Source: JAABVD01 sp965204545
GTDB lineage: Bacteria > Verrucomicrobiota > Verrucomicrobiia > Opitutales > UBA2995
DNA length: 64,000 nt
Direction of reading: 5' to 3'
NCBI GenBank assembly: GCA_965204545.1
Contig: CBDBFA010000003.1
Coordinates: 930,001 to 994,000 of the forward strand
Below are positions 52,210 through 60,431 of the stretch, one piece after another. The position numbers and the translations under genes are program-made. The notes beneath the pieces are model-generated. The model was not told the origin of the DNA, searched no databases, and was given only the letters and a program-made list of their open reading frames with translations. Numbering within the stretch: the stretch's first letter is position 1; each line of letters opens with the position of its first letter.

Positions 52210-53283
52210 GTGAGTTTCAGACTTTTCATTCCCGGGCCTGTCGAACTGTCCGATGAAACCCGGCAGGCCATGGGTTCGCCCATGATCGGTCACCGGAGCC
52301 CGGAATTTGTGGAGCTCTATCGATCCCTTCAACCCGGTTTGCAAAAGCTTTTTTGTACGGTGGATCCGGTTTTCGTCAGCACCAGCAGCGCCTGGGGAGT
52401 CATGGAAGGCTCCCTGAGGAACGTCGTTAAAAAAGGGGTGCTCAATTGCATGTCGGGCGCCTTCTCGGACAAATGGTTCGACGTGAGCAAGCGCTGCGGC
52501 AAAAACGCCGCCGCCCTTCGGTTCGATTGGGGAAAAGCTGTAAAACCCGAAAGAGTGGAGGCTGAATTGGCTACGGGCAAATACGACGCCATCACCCTCA
52601 TCCACAATGAAACGTCCACCGGGACCATGAACCCTCTGGAGGAGATCATGGAGGTGGTGGGCAAGTATCCCGAGGTCATTTCGATCGTGGATACGGTCAG
52701 TTCCTTTTCCGTTTTGCCCATCGAAAAAGACGCGCTCGGCATCGATGTCATGCTGACCGGATCGCAAAAAGCACTGGCCCTGCCTCCGGGCATGGCGCTC
52801 TTTTCGGTGAGCCGGCGCGCCTTGGAAAGGGCCTTGGAGCTGGAGGACCGCGGCTACTACTTCGACTTCCATGAATTCAAAAGAAACCACCAGAAGGGAA
52901 TGACCCCCAGCACTCCCGTCATCTCCCATCTTTTTGCCCTCAAACAACAATTGGGCTGCATTGAGGAAGAAGGCCTTCAGGCTCGCCATGACCGCCACCG
53001 GCGGCTCAACGCCATGGTGCGTCGCTGGGCCGAGGACCGTGGGTTTGAACTGTTTCCCGAGGCCGGATATGAATCCGTCTCCCTCACCTGCATCCGCAAC
53101 GACGGCCAGGTCGATGTGCCAGCCCTCAACCAATATCTGCGCCAAAACTTTGCAGTGCAAATGGATCAAGGTTACGGAAAAATCAAAGGAAAGACGTTTC
53201 GCATCAACAATATGGGAAACGAAACCGAAGAAACGATCGCCTGGTACCTTGATTGTCTGGACCAAGCCATTGCCGCCACCTAA
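52210..53283 (+). CDS. class-V aminotransferase (PLP-dependent, alanine/serine-glyoxylate type)
   Basis: 357 residues from a GTG at 52210. FIPGPVELSDETRQAM and IGHRSPEF are typical of the alanine-glyoxylate/serine-pyruvate branch; VSTSSAWGVMEGSL, ITLIHNETSTGTMNPLE and VDTVSSF precede the PLP lysine in VMLTGSQKALALPPG. It transfers an amino group to a keto acid such as glyoxylate or hydroxypyruvate; a phosphoserine role is also possible. It is bracketed by two 200-bp YTAR elements in the same orientation (copies D and E). Copy E starts at its stop codon: TAA is part of the CTAA target duplication. Confidence 0.88.
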   Translation: MSFRLFIPGPVELSDETRQAMGSPMIGHRSPEFVELYRSLQPGLQKLFCTVDPVFVSTSSAWGVMEGSLRNVVKKGVLNCMSGAFSDKWFDVSKRCGKNAAALRFDWGKAVKPERVEAELATGKYDAITLIHNETSTGTMNPLEEIMEVVGKYPEVISIVDTVSSFSVLPIEKDALGIDVMLTGSQKALALPPGMALFSVSRRALERALELEDRGYYFDFHEFKRNHQKGMTPSTPVISHLFALKQQLGCIEEEGLQARHDRHRRLNAMVRRWAEDRGFELFPEAGYESVSLTCIRNDGQVDVPALNQYLRQNFAVQMDQGYGKIKGKTFRINNMGNETEETIAWYLDCLDQAIAAT

Positions 53284-53483
53284 CCCGCATGTCTCACAAA
53301 TTTTCTACTGCGCGCCCGAATCCCGGCACTGGAGCGGGAATCGCTGGATTTCCTGCCCGTGCTACGCACAGTTGCAGGCCGACTTTGCAGGGTGTCGACC
53401 CAGCTTCACCCGCGAATCGGCACGAAACCCGCTCCAGCACTCGGTCTTCATACGCTCGTCACGAATTTTGCGAGACATGCGGG
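53284..53483 (+). mobile_element. 200-bp YTAR element, copy E
   Basis: Ends CCCGCATGTCTCACAAA and TTTTGCGAGACATGCGGG, flanked on both sides by CTAA (53280-53283 and 53484-53487). It is close in sequence to copy D and in the same orientation. Confidence 0.93.
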
Positions 53484-53527
53484 CTAACCCACTACTCCAA
53501 CCCAATTACCTTACCGATTTCGCTACC

Positions 53528-56014
53528 ATGAAACAATTGATCATTGCGGAAAAACCCAGCGTGGCCCGCGACCTGGCCGGGGCTCTGGGAAAGGTGCCCA
53601 AGAAAGGCGACTGGTTCGAAAACGATCGCTATGTCATCAGTTCAGCGGTGGGTCATTTGGTCGAACTCTTCATGCCCGAGGACATCGACCAGAATTTGAA
53701 GAACTGGACTCTGAAAAGCCTCCCCATCATTCCGGGCAACTTTGATCTGAAACCGATCGCAAAAACCAAACCCAAATTCCTGGAACTAAAACGATTGATC
53801 CATCGCAAGGATATCGACGAAATCATCAACGCCTGTGATGCGGCCCGGGAAGGTGAGCTGATTTTCGCCTACATCGTCGAGTTGGCAAAAAACAAGAAGC
53901 CCATCAAACGGTTGTGGTTACGTTCCATGACCCGGGCAGGAATCCTTCAAGCCTTCAAGGCCTTGCGCGATTACGGGGAAATGCAACCCCTGCAGGCGGC
54001 CGCGCGTTGCCGGAGCGAATCGGATTGGCTGATCGGTATAAACGGGACACGGGCCATCAAGATTCGCTTGTTTGGGTCCCGGTCCAAACAGATGGCTTCG
54101 GTGGGGCGGGTCCAAACCCCCACCCTGGCCATTATCGTAGAGCGGGAACGGGAAATCCGCAATTTTCAGCCACGCGATTACTGGCGCATAATGGCCAGGT
54201 TTGCCGTGAGCAAAGGCCAATACGAAGGCGTCTATCAAAAACCGGGCTGGAAAAAATCGTCGCGGGGAAAAGACAGGGTCGATCGCATTTGGGACGTGGC
54301 CCGGGCCGAACGAATCGTCGAAGAGGTCAATGACAACCCCTTGGCGGAAGTCACTGAGGAGAAAAAACGCAAGAAACAGTTGGCCCCACTGCTCTACGAC
54401 CTCACCTCCCTGCAGCGCGAGGCCAACAAACGCTTTCATTTTTCCGCCAAGAGAACGCTGGACATCGCCCAGGCCCTCTATGAGAGACACAAGCTGATCA
54501 CCTACCCGCGAACCGATTCGCGGGCCCTTCCCCAGGATTACGTGGCAGATTGCCGCTACATTCTGCAAGATCTCTCCGGGGAATATGAGGAATTGGCCCA
54601 AACCGCGTTGCGGAACAACTGGGTGAGACCGAATAAGCGCATTTTCAATAACGCGCTGGTCAGCGACCACTTCGCCATCATCCCCACCCAAACCTCTCCG
54701 GGAAAACTCAATGCCCAGGAAGCCCGGCTCTACGACATGATCACACGCCGGTTCATCGCGGTTTTCTACCCCCCGGCGGAGTTCGACGTCACCACTCGCA
54801 CCTCGGTGGCGGGACGTCATACCTTCAAGACGGAGGGCAAAGTGCTGGTCAAGCCCGGATGGTTGGCCGTTTACGGAAGAGATACCAACGAAAACGAAAA
54901 CCTGACTCCCCTTTCCAAGGACGATGGCAACCCCGCTCGCGCCAGGGTCGTGTCGATCGATCTGAAAAAGGAAACGACCAAACCGCCTCCCCGATATTCC
55001 GAAGCCACCCTTCTCTCCGCGATGGAAGGAGCGGGCAAGCGGGTCGACGACAAGGCCTTGGCCCTGGCCATGAAGGGAAAGGGTTTGGGAACACCGGCAA
55101 CCCGCGCGCAAATCATCGAACGTCTGCTAGCCCAGAAATACCTGGAACGCGGGCGTCGCGAAATAATCCCCACGGCCAAGGCGGAATCCCTGTTGGATTT
55201 CCTTTCTGCCGTGGAAATCGAGACGCTGACCAGTCCGTCCTTGACCGGTGAATGGGAATACCGGCTGCACAAAGTGGAAGAGGGCAGCCTTACCAGGGAG
55301 GAATTCATGTCTGCCATCGTGGCCCAGACCGAGGACATCGTCGAGAAGGTGAGAGATTTCAAGGAGACAGAGGAGACCTTGAGGGAAATCAACGCGATCA
55401 GCCCATCGGATAACAAGCCCATGCTGGAAAATTACCGCGCCTTCAAGTCTCAGGACGGGCAGGTGACCATTTACAAGGTCATTGGCAACCGCAAGATCTC
55501 CCTCGGTGAATTGAGAACGCTGCTCTCCCACGGCAAGCTGGGTCCCCTGAAGGGATTTCGTTCCAAAGCGGGCAAACCCTTCACCGCCACCCTGGTTCTG
55601 GATGAAAATCATAAAGTCAGGTTCAAGTTCGACAATGACAACGGCAACCGGTTTGGAAAAGGGGCGGAAAAATTGGAGTTCGACAAACTGCCGGTGGTGG
55701 GAACCTGTCCCCTGCACCAAACTCCCGTTTACGAAACCGAAAGGGCATTCGCCTGCCGGGAGCGTCTGGAATCCAAGGGGAATGGCAAAGGGTTCAGCAT
55801 CAGCAAAACCATTCTGGGGCGACCGATTTCTCGGGAACAAGTGGAAAAACTCCTTTCCAATGGAAAGACCGACCAGTTGGACAAGTTTATTTCCAAGCGC
55901 ACCAAAAAACCCTTCTCCGCCTTTCTGGTCTTACAGGAAGACGGCAATTGGCGTTTCGACTTTCCCCCTCGCCCTCGGAAACCCAATCGCAAAAGAACCC
56001 GAAAGCGCCCTTGA
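53528..56014 (+). CDS. topB: DNA topoisomerase III (type IA)
   Basis: 828 residues from the ATG at 53528; the frame stays open upstream through element copy E and the aminotransferase in another frame, but MKQLIIAEKPSVARDLAGALG is the natural start. TOPRIM region with Glu in IIAEKPSVA and IINACDAAREGELIFAYI, then the four-domain type IA core; active Tyr about residue 326 in HKLITYPRTDSRALPQD. GKGLGTPATRAQIIERLL is the family C-terminal core motif. Two copies of a topoisomerase C-terminal repeat follow (KISLGELRTLLSHGKLGPLKG.RSKAGKPFTATLVL and PISREQVEKLLSNGKTDQLDKF..KRTKKPFSAFLVL) around a short Cys-containing segment. It decatenates DNA. Confidence 0.94.
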   Translation: MKQLIIAEKPSVARDLAGALGKVPKKGDWFENDRYVISSAVGHLVELFMPEDIDQNLKNWTLKSLPIIPGNFDLKPIAKTKPKFLELKRLIHRKDIDEIINACDAAREGELIFAYIVELAKNKKPIKRLWLRSMTRAGILQAFKALRDYGEMQPLQAAARCRSESDWLIGINGTRAIKIRLFGSRSKQMASVGRVQTPTLAIIVEREREIRNFQPRDYWRIMARFAVSKGQYEGVYQKPGWKKSSRGKDRVDRIWDVARAERIVEEVNDNPLAEVTEEKKRKKQLAPLLYDLTSLQREANKRFHFSAKRTLDIAQALYERHKLITYPRTDSRALPQDYVADCRYILQDLSGEYEELAQTALRNNWVRPNKRIFNNALVSDHFAIIPTQTSPGKLNAQEARLYDMITRRFIAVFYPPAEFDVTTRTSVAGRHTFKTEGKVLVKPGWLAVYGRDTNENENLTPLSKDDGNPARARVVSIDLKKETTKPPPRYSEATLLSAMEGAGKRVDDKALALAMKGKGLGTPATRAQIIERLLAQKYLERGRREIIPTAKAESLLDFLSAVEIETLTSPSLTGEWEYRLHKVEEGSLTREEFMSAIVAQTEDIVEKVRDFKETEETLREINAISPSDNKPMLENYRAFKSQDGQVTIYKVIGNRKISLGELRTLLSHGKLGPLKGFRSKAGKPFTATLVLDENHKVRFKFDNDNGNRFGKGAEKLEFDKLPVVGTCPLHQTPVYETERAFACRERLESKGNGKGFSISKTILGRPISREQVEKLLSNGKTDQLDKFISKRTKKPFSAFLVLQEDGNWRFDFPPRPRKPNRKRTRKRP

Positions 56015-56076
56015 AATGCCCTCTGTTCCCTTACTTTATCTCTGAACGACATTAACAATAATCATTTATTTCCATC

Positions 56077-57111
56077 ATGCCCATAGCGACACCATCCCAA
56101 TTCGAAGCCATGCTGGATTCCGCCCAGGAAGCAGGCTATGCCTACCCAGCTATCAACTGCACTTCCATCGTAACGCTCAATGCGGCCATGAAGGCCTTCG
56201 ACGACACCCGATCGGACGGCATCATCCAGTTTTCCACCGGGGCCGGGCAATTTGCCTCCGGCCTGGCAAATAAAGACGCAGCCTGGGGCTGTATTGTTCT
56301 GGCCGAGGCAGCCCACCTCTTGGCCGAGCAATACGATATCCTCATCGCCCTCAATACCGACCACTGCCAGCCCCAAACAGCCCCTTCTTTTCTCAAACCG
56401 CTCATAGAGGAGACAGCGAAGCGCCGGGCAAAGGGACAGGGCAACCTGTTCCAGAACCACATGCTGGACGCTTCCGCCTTGCCTTTGGAGGAGAACATGG
56501 CCCTTTCCCGGGAATACCTGAAACTGTGCGCTGAAAACGAAATTATTCTCGAAGTCGAGGCCGGGGTAGTCGGGGGAGAAGAGGATGGCGCCGCCGGAAC
56601 GGAAGACACCCCGGAGGAAAAACTGTACACAACTCCCGAGGACATGGTGAAGGTTCACGAAGCTTTGGGTGATATCGGCCGGTTCACCTTTGCCGCCACC
56701 TTCGGCAACGTACACGGACATTACAAGCCCGGCGCGGTCAAGCTACGCCCCGAAATCCTCGAACAAGGTCAGGCAGCGGTGATGGAACTATACGGAGGGG
56801 ATGCCGAATTCGACTTGGTGTTTCACGGGGGATCGGGCAGTAAATTGACCGAGATTCGTCAAACCCTGGAGTATGGGGTCATTAAAATGAATATCGATAC
56901 CGATACCCAGTACGCTTTTACCCGGCCCATCGCCGATCACATGATGAAAAACTACGACGGCGTCCTCATGATAGACGGGGAAGTAGGCTCGAAAAAAACC
57001 TACGATCCGCGATCCTACATGAAGAAGGCGGAAGAAAACATGTCCGCCCGGGTCGTTCAGGGATGCCAAGACCTGCAATCGGCAGGAAAAACGATTTTCG
57101 GCCAAGTCTAG
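56077..57111 (+). CDS. fba: class II fructose-bisphosphate aldolase
   Basis: 344 residues. Cleaves or forms fructose 1,6-bisphosphate with a Zn2+ site. Metal and substrate motifs: LNTDHCQPQ (Asp and His), ILEVEAGVVGGEEDG, TFGNVHGHYKPG (His ligand), LVFHGGSGSKLTEI and VIKMNIDTDTQYAF. ATG at 56077 after an AT-rich spacer. Its stop is followed within 2 bp by the ATCTCGCCAGGGCGAGAT hairpin, which could end transcription. Confidence 0.96.
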   Translation: MPIATPSQFEAMLDSAQEAGYAYPAINCTSIVTLNAAMKAFDDTRSDGIIQFSTGAGQFASGLANKDAAWGCIVLAEAAHLLAEQYDILIALNTDHCQPQTAPSFLKPLIEETAKRRAKGQGNLFQNHMLDASALPLEENMALSREYLKLCAENEIILEVEAGVVGGEEDGAAGTEDTPEEKLYTTPEDMVKVHEALGDIGRFTFAATFGNVHGHYKPGAVKLRPEILEQGQAAVMELYGGDAEFDLVFHGGSGSKLTEIRQTLEYGVIKMNIDTDTQYAFTRPIADHMMKNYDGVLMIDGEVGSKKTYDPRSYMKKAEENMSARVVQGCQDLQSAGKTIFGQV

Positions 57112-57443
57112 GGATCTCGCCAGGGCGAGATGGCACAGAGGCACAAAGGCACAAAGGCACAAAGGGGGAAGCGCCCAAGGGCGCGGAGAGGGGAAAGAAA
57201 GGATGAAGGATGAAGGAAGAAGGAAGAAGCGGAGGACTCTCGCAAAGATCGCAAAGGGACGCTAAGGGCGCGGGGAGCGCGCCAATTAGGAATTGGCTAA
57301 CGCCAAGGCACAAAGGGAGAGCGCACCGGGGTCGCGAAAACACAATATTCTTTTTTCCAAAACTCTGTGTTCTCTGTGTCCTCTGTGGTTAACCAAAATG
57401 AAAATCTTGGCGTTCTTGGCGAGAGGTAATTGATTCAGGTCCC
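57112..57443. repeat. 332-bp repeat block
   Basis: The ATCTCGCC hairpin (57113-57132) with AAAGGCAC octamers, GAAGGATGAAGGAAGAAGG, TCGCAAAGATCGCAAAGGG, GGCGCGGGGAGCGCGCC, AATTAGG and CTCTGTGTTCTCTGTGTCC. No gene is seen. Confidence 0.7.
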
Positions 57444-58271
57444 ATGTCGTCGTCCGAGCCGGTGCTTCAGGTTGATCAGCTCACAATTGAGCGGAATGGT
57501 TACATCCTGAAGGATATCTTCTGGCAGGTCATGCCGGGTGAAAACTGGGTTATTCTGGGAGCCAATGGATCCGGCAAAACCGCTTTGCTGAAATCATTGA
57601 TGGGTTATTTTCCGCCTACCCGGGGTAGCATATTGGTATTGGGAAAAACCTATGGAAACCACGATTGGAATCGGGTCCGCCTCCGTATCGGGATGGTCTC
57701 CAGTAGTATCCAGCAGCGGATAGGGCAAGGGGAGCCGGCCATCGATGTAGTGGTGTCCGGAAAATACGCACAGGTCAATTACTGGGGTTCGAAAAGGAAA
57801 AAGGACATGGTCCAGGCCCGGAGTTTAATGAAACGGCTCGATTGCGAATACCTCTGGGATAAAACCTGGATCACCCTATCGCAGGGAGAAAGACAACGCC
57901 TGCTCATCGCCCGGGCCCTCATGGCAAAGGCTGAAATCCTCATCCTGGACGAACCCTGTGCCGGTCTCGACCCCGTGGCGCGGGAACAATTCCTCAATAC
58001 GGTGGAAAGCCTCCATCGTCATCAACCCCTTCTATCCCTACTGCTCGTAACCCACCACGTGGAGGAAATTATTCCCTGCATTACCCACGGTCTGCTTCTG
58101 CGGGCCGGAGAAGTGGTCAGCCGGGGGCCCATCGAAACGACTATCAGTTCCGCCTCCCTCTCGATGACTTTCGACGCACCCTTGGAACTGGAGCGATCGA
58201 AAGAACGGTTCCGGTTAAATTGGATCTCGCCGAGGGGAGATGGGATGAAGGATGAGGGAGTGATGGAGTGA
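57444..58271 (+). CDS. ABC transporter ATP-binding protein (ModF/YlmA-like)
   Basis: 275 residues. Walker A VILGANGSGKTALLKSLMG, Q-loop region GMVSSSIQQRIGQGE, signature TLSQGERQRLLIARALM, Walker B AEILILDEPCAGLDP and H-loop LLLVTHHVEEIIP. The layout (DQLTIERNGYILKDIFWQVMPGENWVILG) matches single-domain ATPases of the ModF/YlmA group. No permease is adjacent, so it may work with a distant partner or have a non-transport role. The tail from WISPRGDGMKDEGVME overlaps an imperfect copy of the ATCTCGCC hairpin and GATGGAGTGA repeats and is probably not native. Confidence 0.87.
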   Translation: MSSSEPVLQVDQLTIERNGYILKDIFWQVMPGENWVILGANGSGKTALLKSLMGYFPPTRGSILVLGKTYGNHDWNRVRLRIGMVSSSIQQRIGQGEPAIDVVVSGKYAQVNYWGSKRKKDMVQARSLMKRLDCEYLWDKTWITLSQGERQRLLIARALMAKAEILILDEPCAGLDPVAREQFLNTVESLHRHQPLLSLLLVTHHVEEIIPCITHGLLLRAGEVVSRGPIETTISSASLSMTFDAPLELERSKERFRLNWISPRGDGMKDEGVME

Positions 58272-58715
58272 ATCTCGCAAAGAGCGCGGAGAGGCGCAAA
58301 GAGGGGAAGAGAAAGGCTGGGATCTCGCCAGGGCGAGATGGCACATCCGCCTTCGCCTTGCAGGTCTACGGCGTGACGGGGAAGGCACAGAGGCACAGAG
58401 GCACAAAGGGGGAAGCGCCCAAGGGCGCGGAGAAGGGAAAGGAAGAAGGATGAAGGATGAAGGATGAAAATTAATCGTGATCGTGATCGAAAGGATGGAG
58501 GGAGTTTCCGGGGGTCGCGGCGTAAAGCCGCTCCTACCAGGTTACAAGGCGCGCTGGGGCGCGCCAATCAGGAATTAGGAATTGGGGGACAGGAATGTCC
58601 CCCCTCCGTTAACTCTTGTTCCGGCGAAGCCGGATCTCTTTGCGGTCTTGGCGATCTTGGCGAGAGGCATTAGGGAAGGAAGAATGCGAGCCTTGAAAGA
58701 TGTCAGGTCTTCTTC
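58272..58715. repeat. 444-bp repeat block between convergent genes
   Basis: TCGCAAAGAGCGCGGAGAGG, the hairpin ATCTCGCCAGGGCGAGAT (58321-58340), GGTCTACGGCGTGACGGGG, octamers, GAAGGATGAAGGATGAAGG, GATCGTGATCGTGATCG-type hexamers (about 58476-58490), a GTCGCGGCGTAAAGCCGCTC unit, GGGGGACAGGAATGTCCCCC (58586-58605) with TTCCGGCGAAGCCGGATC. No gene is seen. Confidence 0.75.
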
Positions 58716-59876
58716 CTAAGCGGTTAAATTTTGAAAGATACCCACCAATGGGAGGAACAGGGCGATGACGATAACTCCGACGACCACGGCGAGAAGGACA
58801 ATCATGACGGGCTCCATAACCGAGGTCATGGCGGAAATGGAATTATCCAGTTCCTGGTCATAATTATCGGCGATGCGGTTCAACATATCCGGAACGGTGC
58901 CGGTCTCCTCCCCCACTTCAATCAAACTGGACACCATATCGGGAAAATGACGGGTCTGGCTCAACGGTCTGGAGATGGGATCTCCATCCCTTACCCTGGC
59001 ATAGGTAATTTCCAGTTCACGCTGGTAAACGCGATTGCCCACTACGGCGCCGGTAATTTCCAGAGCTTCCAGCAATGGCACCGCACTCCCCTGCAGGGTA
59101 GCCAAAGTTCTGGCAAACCGGGACAAGGCGCTCTTTCTGATCAGATCGCCAAAAACCGGCAATTTCACCTTCATCGAATCAATCGCGAAACGGACCTTCT
59201 CCACTGTCCCCAACAGCTTGATTGCCATAAGGATAAGGAGAACCACCATCAGAATAATCAGGATGTGATCCTTGGCGAACAGGGACATATCCAAAATGGC
59301 CTGGGTCAGGGGCGGCAGGGAGGCGCCACCGAGAAAGTTGGCATAAATTGCTTCGAAGCGGGGCACCACAAACACCATCAAGAACCCCAGAATGGAAACC
59401 GCCAAGGTCATGACCACAATGGGATATGCCATGGCGGCGACCAGCTTACCCCGAAGGCGCTGAGCCTTTTCCATAAAGCGGGCCAAGCGGTCCAATACCA
59501 GGTCCAAATGGCCACTGGCTTCCCCGGCCCGAACCATGTTGTAGTAGAGATTGCCGAAGACTTTCGGATACCGGGCCAAGCCATTGGAAATCGGATTTCC
59601 CGCCCGAACGTCGTCGGCCAGGTTCCGGATGATCCGGCGAAATCCCGGGTTCTTTTGTTGCCGGGTCAACACCTCCAAGCTCTTCAGCAAAGGCAACCCC
59701 GACTGCAACAATGTGGCCAATTGACCGGTAAAGAGGGTCAGTGCCTTCTGTCTCACCCGTGTGCTTCCGTATCCCGTCCTCCGCGTCCGGGCTTTTCTTC
59801 GGGGGTTTTTGCGGCTTGGTTTGGCCTTGCCCCGGGGAGTGGAAGGATAAGGAGATTCGTTGGAAGCGAAGGGCAT
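58716..59876 (-). CDS. type II secretion / type IV pilus inner-membrane platform protein (GspF/PilC family)
   Basis: 386 residues. A basic N-terminus, then two GspF domains, each with the pattern LTLFTGQLATLLQSGLPLLKSLEVL / RFARTLATLQGSAVPLLEALEI, GNPISNGLARYPKVFGNLYYNMVRAGEASGHL and DPISRPLSQTRHFPDMVSSLIEVGEETGTV. Three membrane segments follow the usual topology. It anchors the secretion or pilus ATPase at the inner membrane. No other secretion gene is nearby in the window, so which system it serves is open. ATG at 59876. Confidence 0.92.
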   Translation of the reverse strand: MPFASNESPYPSTPRGKAKPSRKNPRRKARTRRTGYGSTRVRQKALTLFTGQLATLLQSGLPLLKSLEVLTRQQKNPGFRRIIRNLADDVRAGNPISNGLARYPKVFGNLYYNMVRAGEASGHLDLVLDRLARFMEKAQRLRGKLVAAMAYPIVVMTLAVSILGFLMVFVVPRFEAIYANFLGGASLPPLTQAILDMSLFAKDHILIILMVVLLILMAIKLLGTVEKVRFAIDSMKVKLPVFGDLIRKSALSRFARTLATLQGSAVPLLEALEITGAVVGNRVYQRELEITYARVRDGDPISRPLSQTRHFPDMVSSLIEVGEETGTVPDMLNRIADNYDQELDNSISAMTSVMEPVMIVLLAVVVGVIVIALFLPLVGIFQNLTA

Positions 59877-60005
59877 GAAAATGGGGAAGAAGATTTCGGA
59901 CTATGTCAGGCCTCCCCACTGTGACCATAAGAAAACCCAAAAAAACCTCGACCAGGACTCCTCGGCGTCAAAATCTACCACAGCTAGTTGGAGAAAGGAA
60001 ATTAT

Positions 60006-60431
60006 ATGAAAGCTAAGGATTTGGATAAAATTTTTGACGATGGTGAATTGGACATCAACCCGTACCTTGACTTATCCAAGGCGTTCCGACCTGGGCAGGA
60101 ATTAACCCGCATTTCTCACAAATTTTCTACTGCGCTCCGGTATGTCGGCACTGGAGCGGACTTCGTTGGATTCCCGACTTCGCAGGGTGTCGACCCAGCT
60201 TCATCCGCGAATCTGCCCGAAACCCGCACCAGCACTCGACCTCCGTTCGCTCGCTACGAATTTTGTGAGAAATGCGGGTTAAGGAGAGTGAACGTCGACT
60301 TTCCCGTTTGGATGATCGAGCGTATGGACCAGGAATCGTCGCGGTTGGGCGTTCCTCGACAGTCATTGATTAAAGTTTGGATAGCAGAACGACTCGAAGC
60401 CCGGATACCCTCCAACAACCCCACAACATAA
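60006..60431 (+). CDS. CopG-type antitoxin-like protein with in-frame 177-bp insertion
   Basis: 141 residues from the ATG at 60006 (GGAAATTAT just upstream). MKAKDLDKIFDDGELDIN, YLDLSKAFRPGQE and then, after the insertion, RRVNVDFPVWMIERMDQESSRLGVPRQSLIKVWIAERLEA match CopG/MetJ-fold (ribbon-helix-helix) antitoxin-type regulators, in which these two parts are normally contiguous. Exactly between them sits YTAR element copy F, adding 59 residues (LTRISHKFSTALRY to EFCEKCG). Without it the protein would be about 82 residues, the family's usual size. No toxin gene is visible on either side. The 3' end overlaps the next gene by 55 bp. Confidence 0.85.
   Translation: MKAKDLDKIFDDGELDINPYLDLSKAFRPGQELTRISHKFSTALRYVGTGADFVGFPTSQGVDPASSANLPETRTSTRPPFARYEFCEKCGLRRVNVDFPVWMIERMDQESSRLGVPRQSLIKVWIAERLEARIPSNNPTT
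60106..60278 (+). mobile_element. 173-bp YTAR element, copy F (in CopG-type gene)
   Basis: Ends CCCGCATTTCTCACAAA and TTTTGTGAGAAATGCGGG are perfect inverted repeats, flanked by TTAA on both sides. 173 + 4 bp = 59 codons. It is read in the same frame as copies A and B. Confidence 0.95.

Noticed and set aside
52000..53265. 421-codon minus-strand frame opposite the aminotransferase
   Set aside because: It is antisense to a well-conserved gene and runs through element copy D; high-GC shadow.
51976..53483. Elements D and E as a standard composite transposon
   Set aside because: No transposase and only CTAA at both outer ends, which each single element already explains; kept only as a question.
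52934..53527. N-terminal extension of topoisomerase III by 198 residues
   Set aside because: It overlaps the aminotransferase in another frame and then translates element copy E; the family start MKQLIIAEKPS is at 53528.
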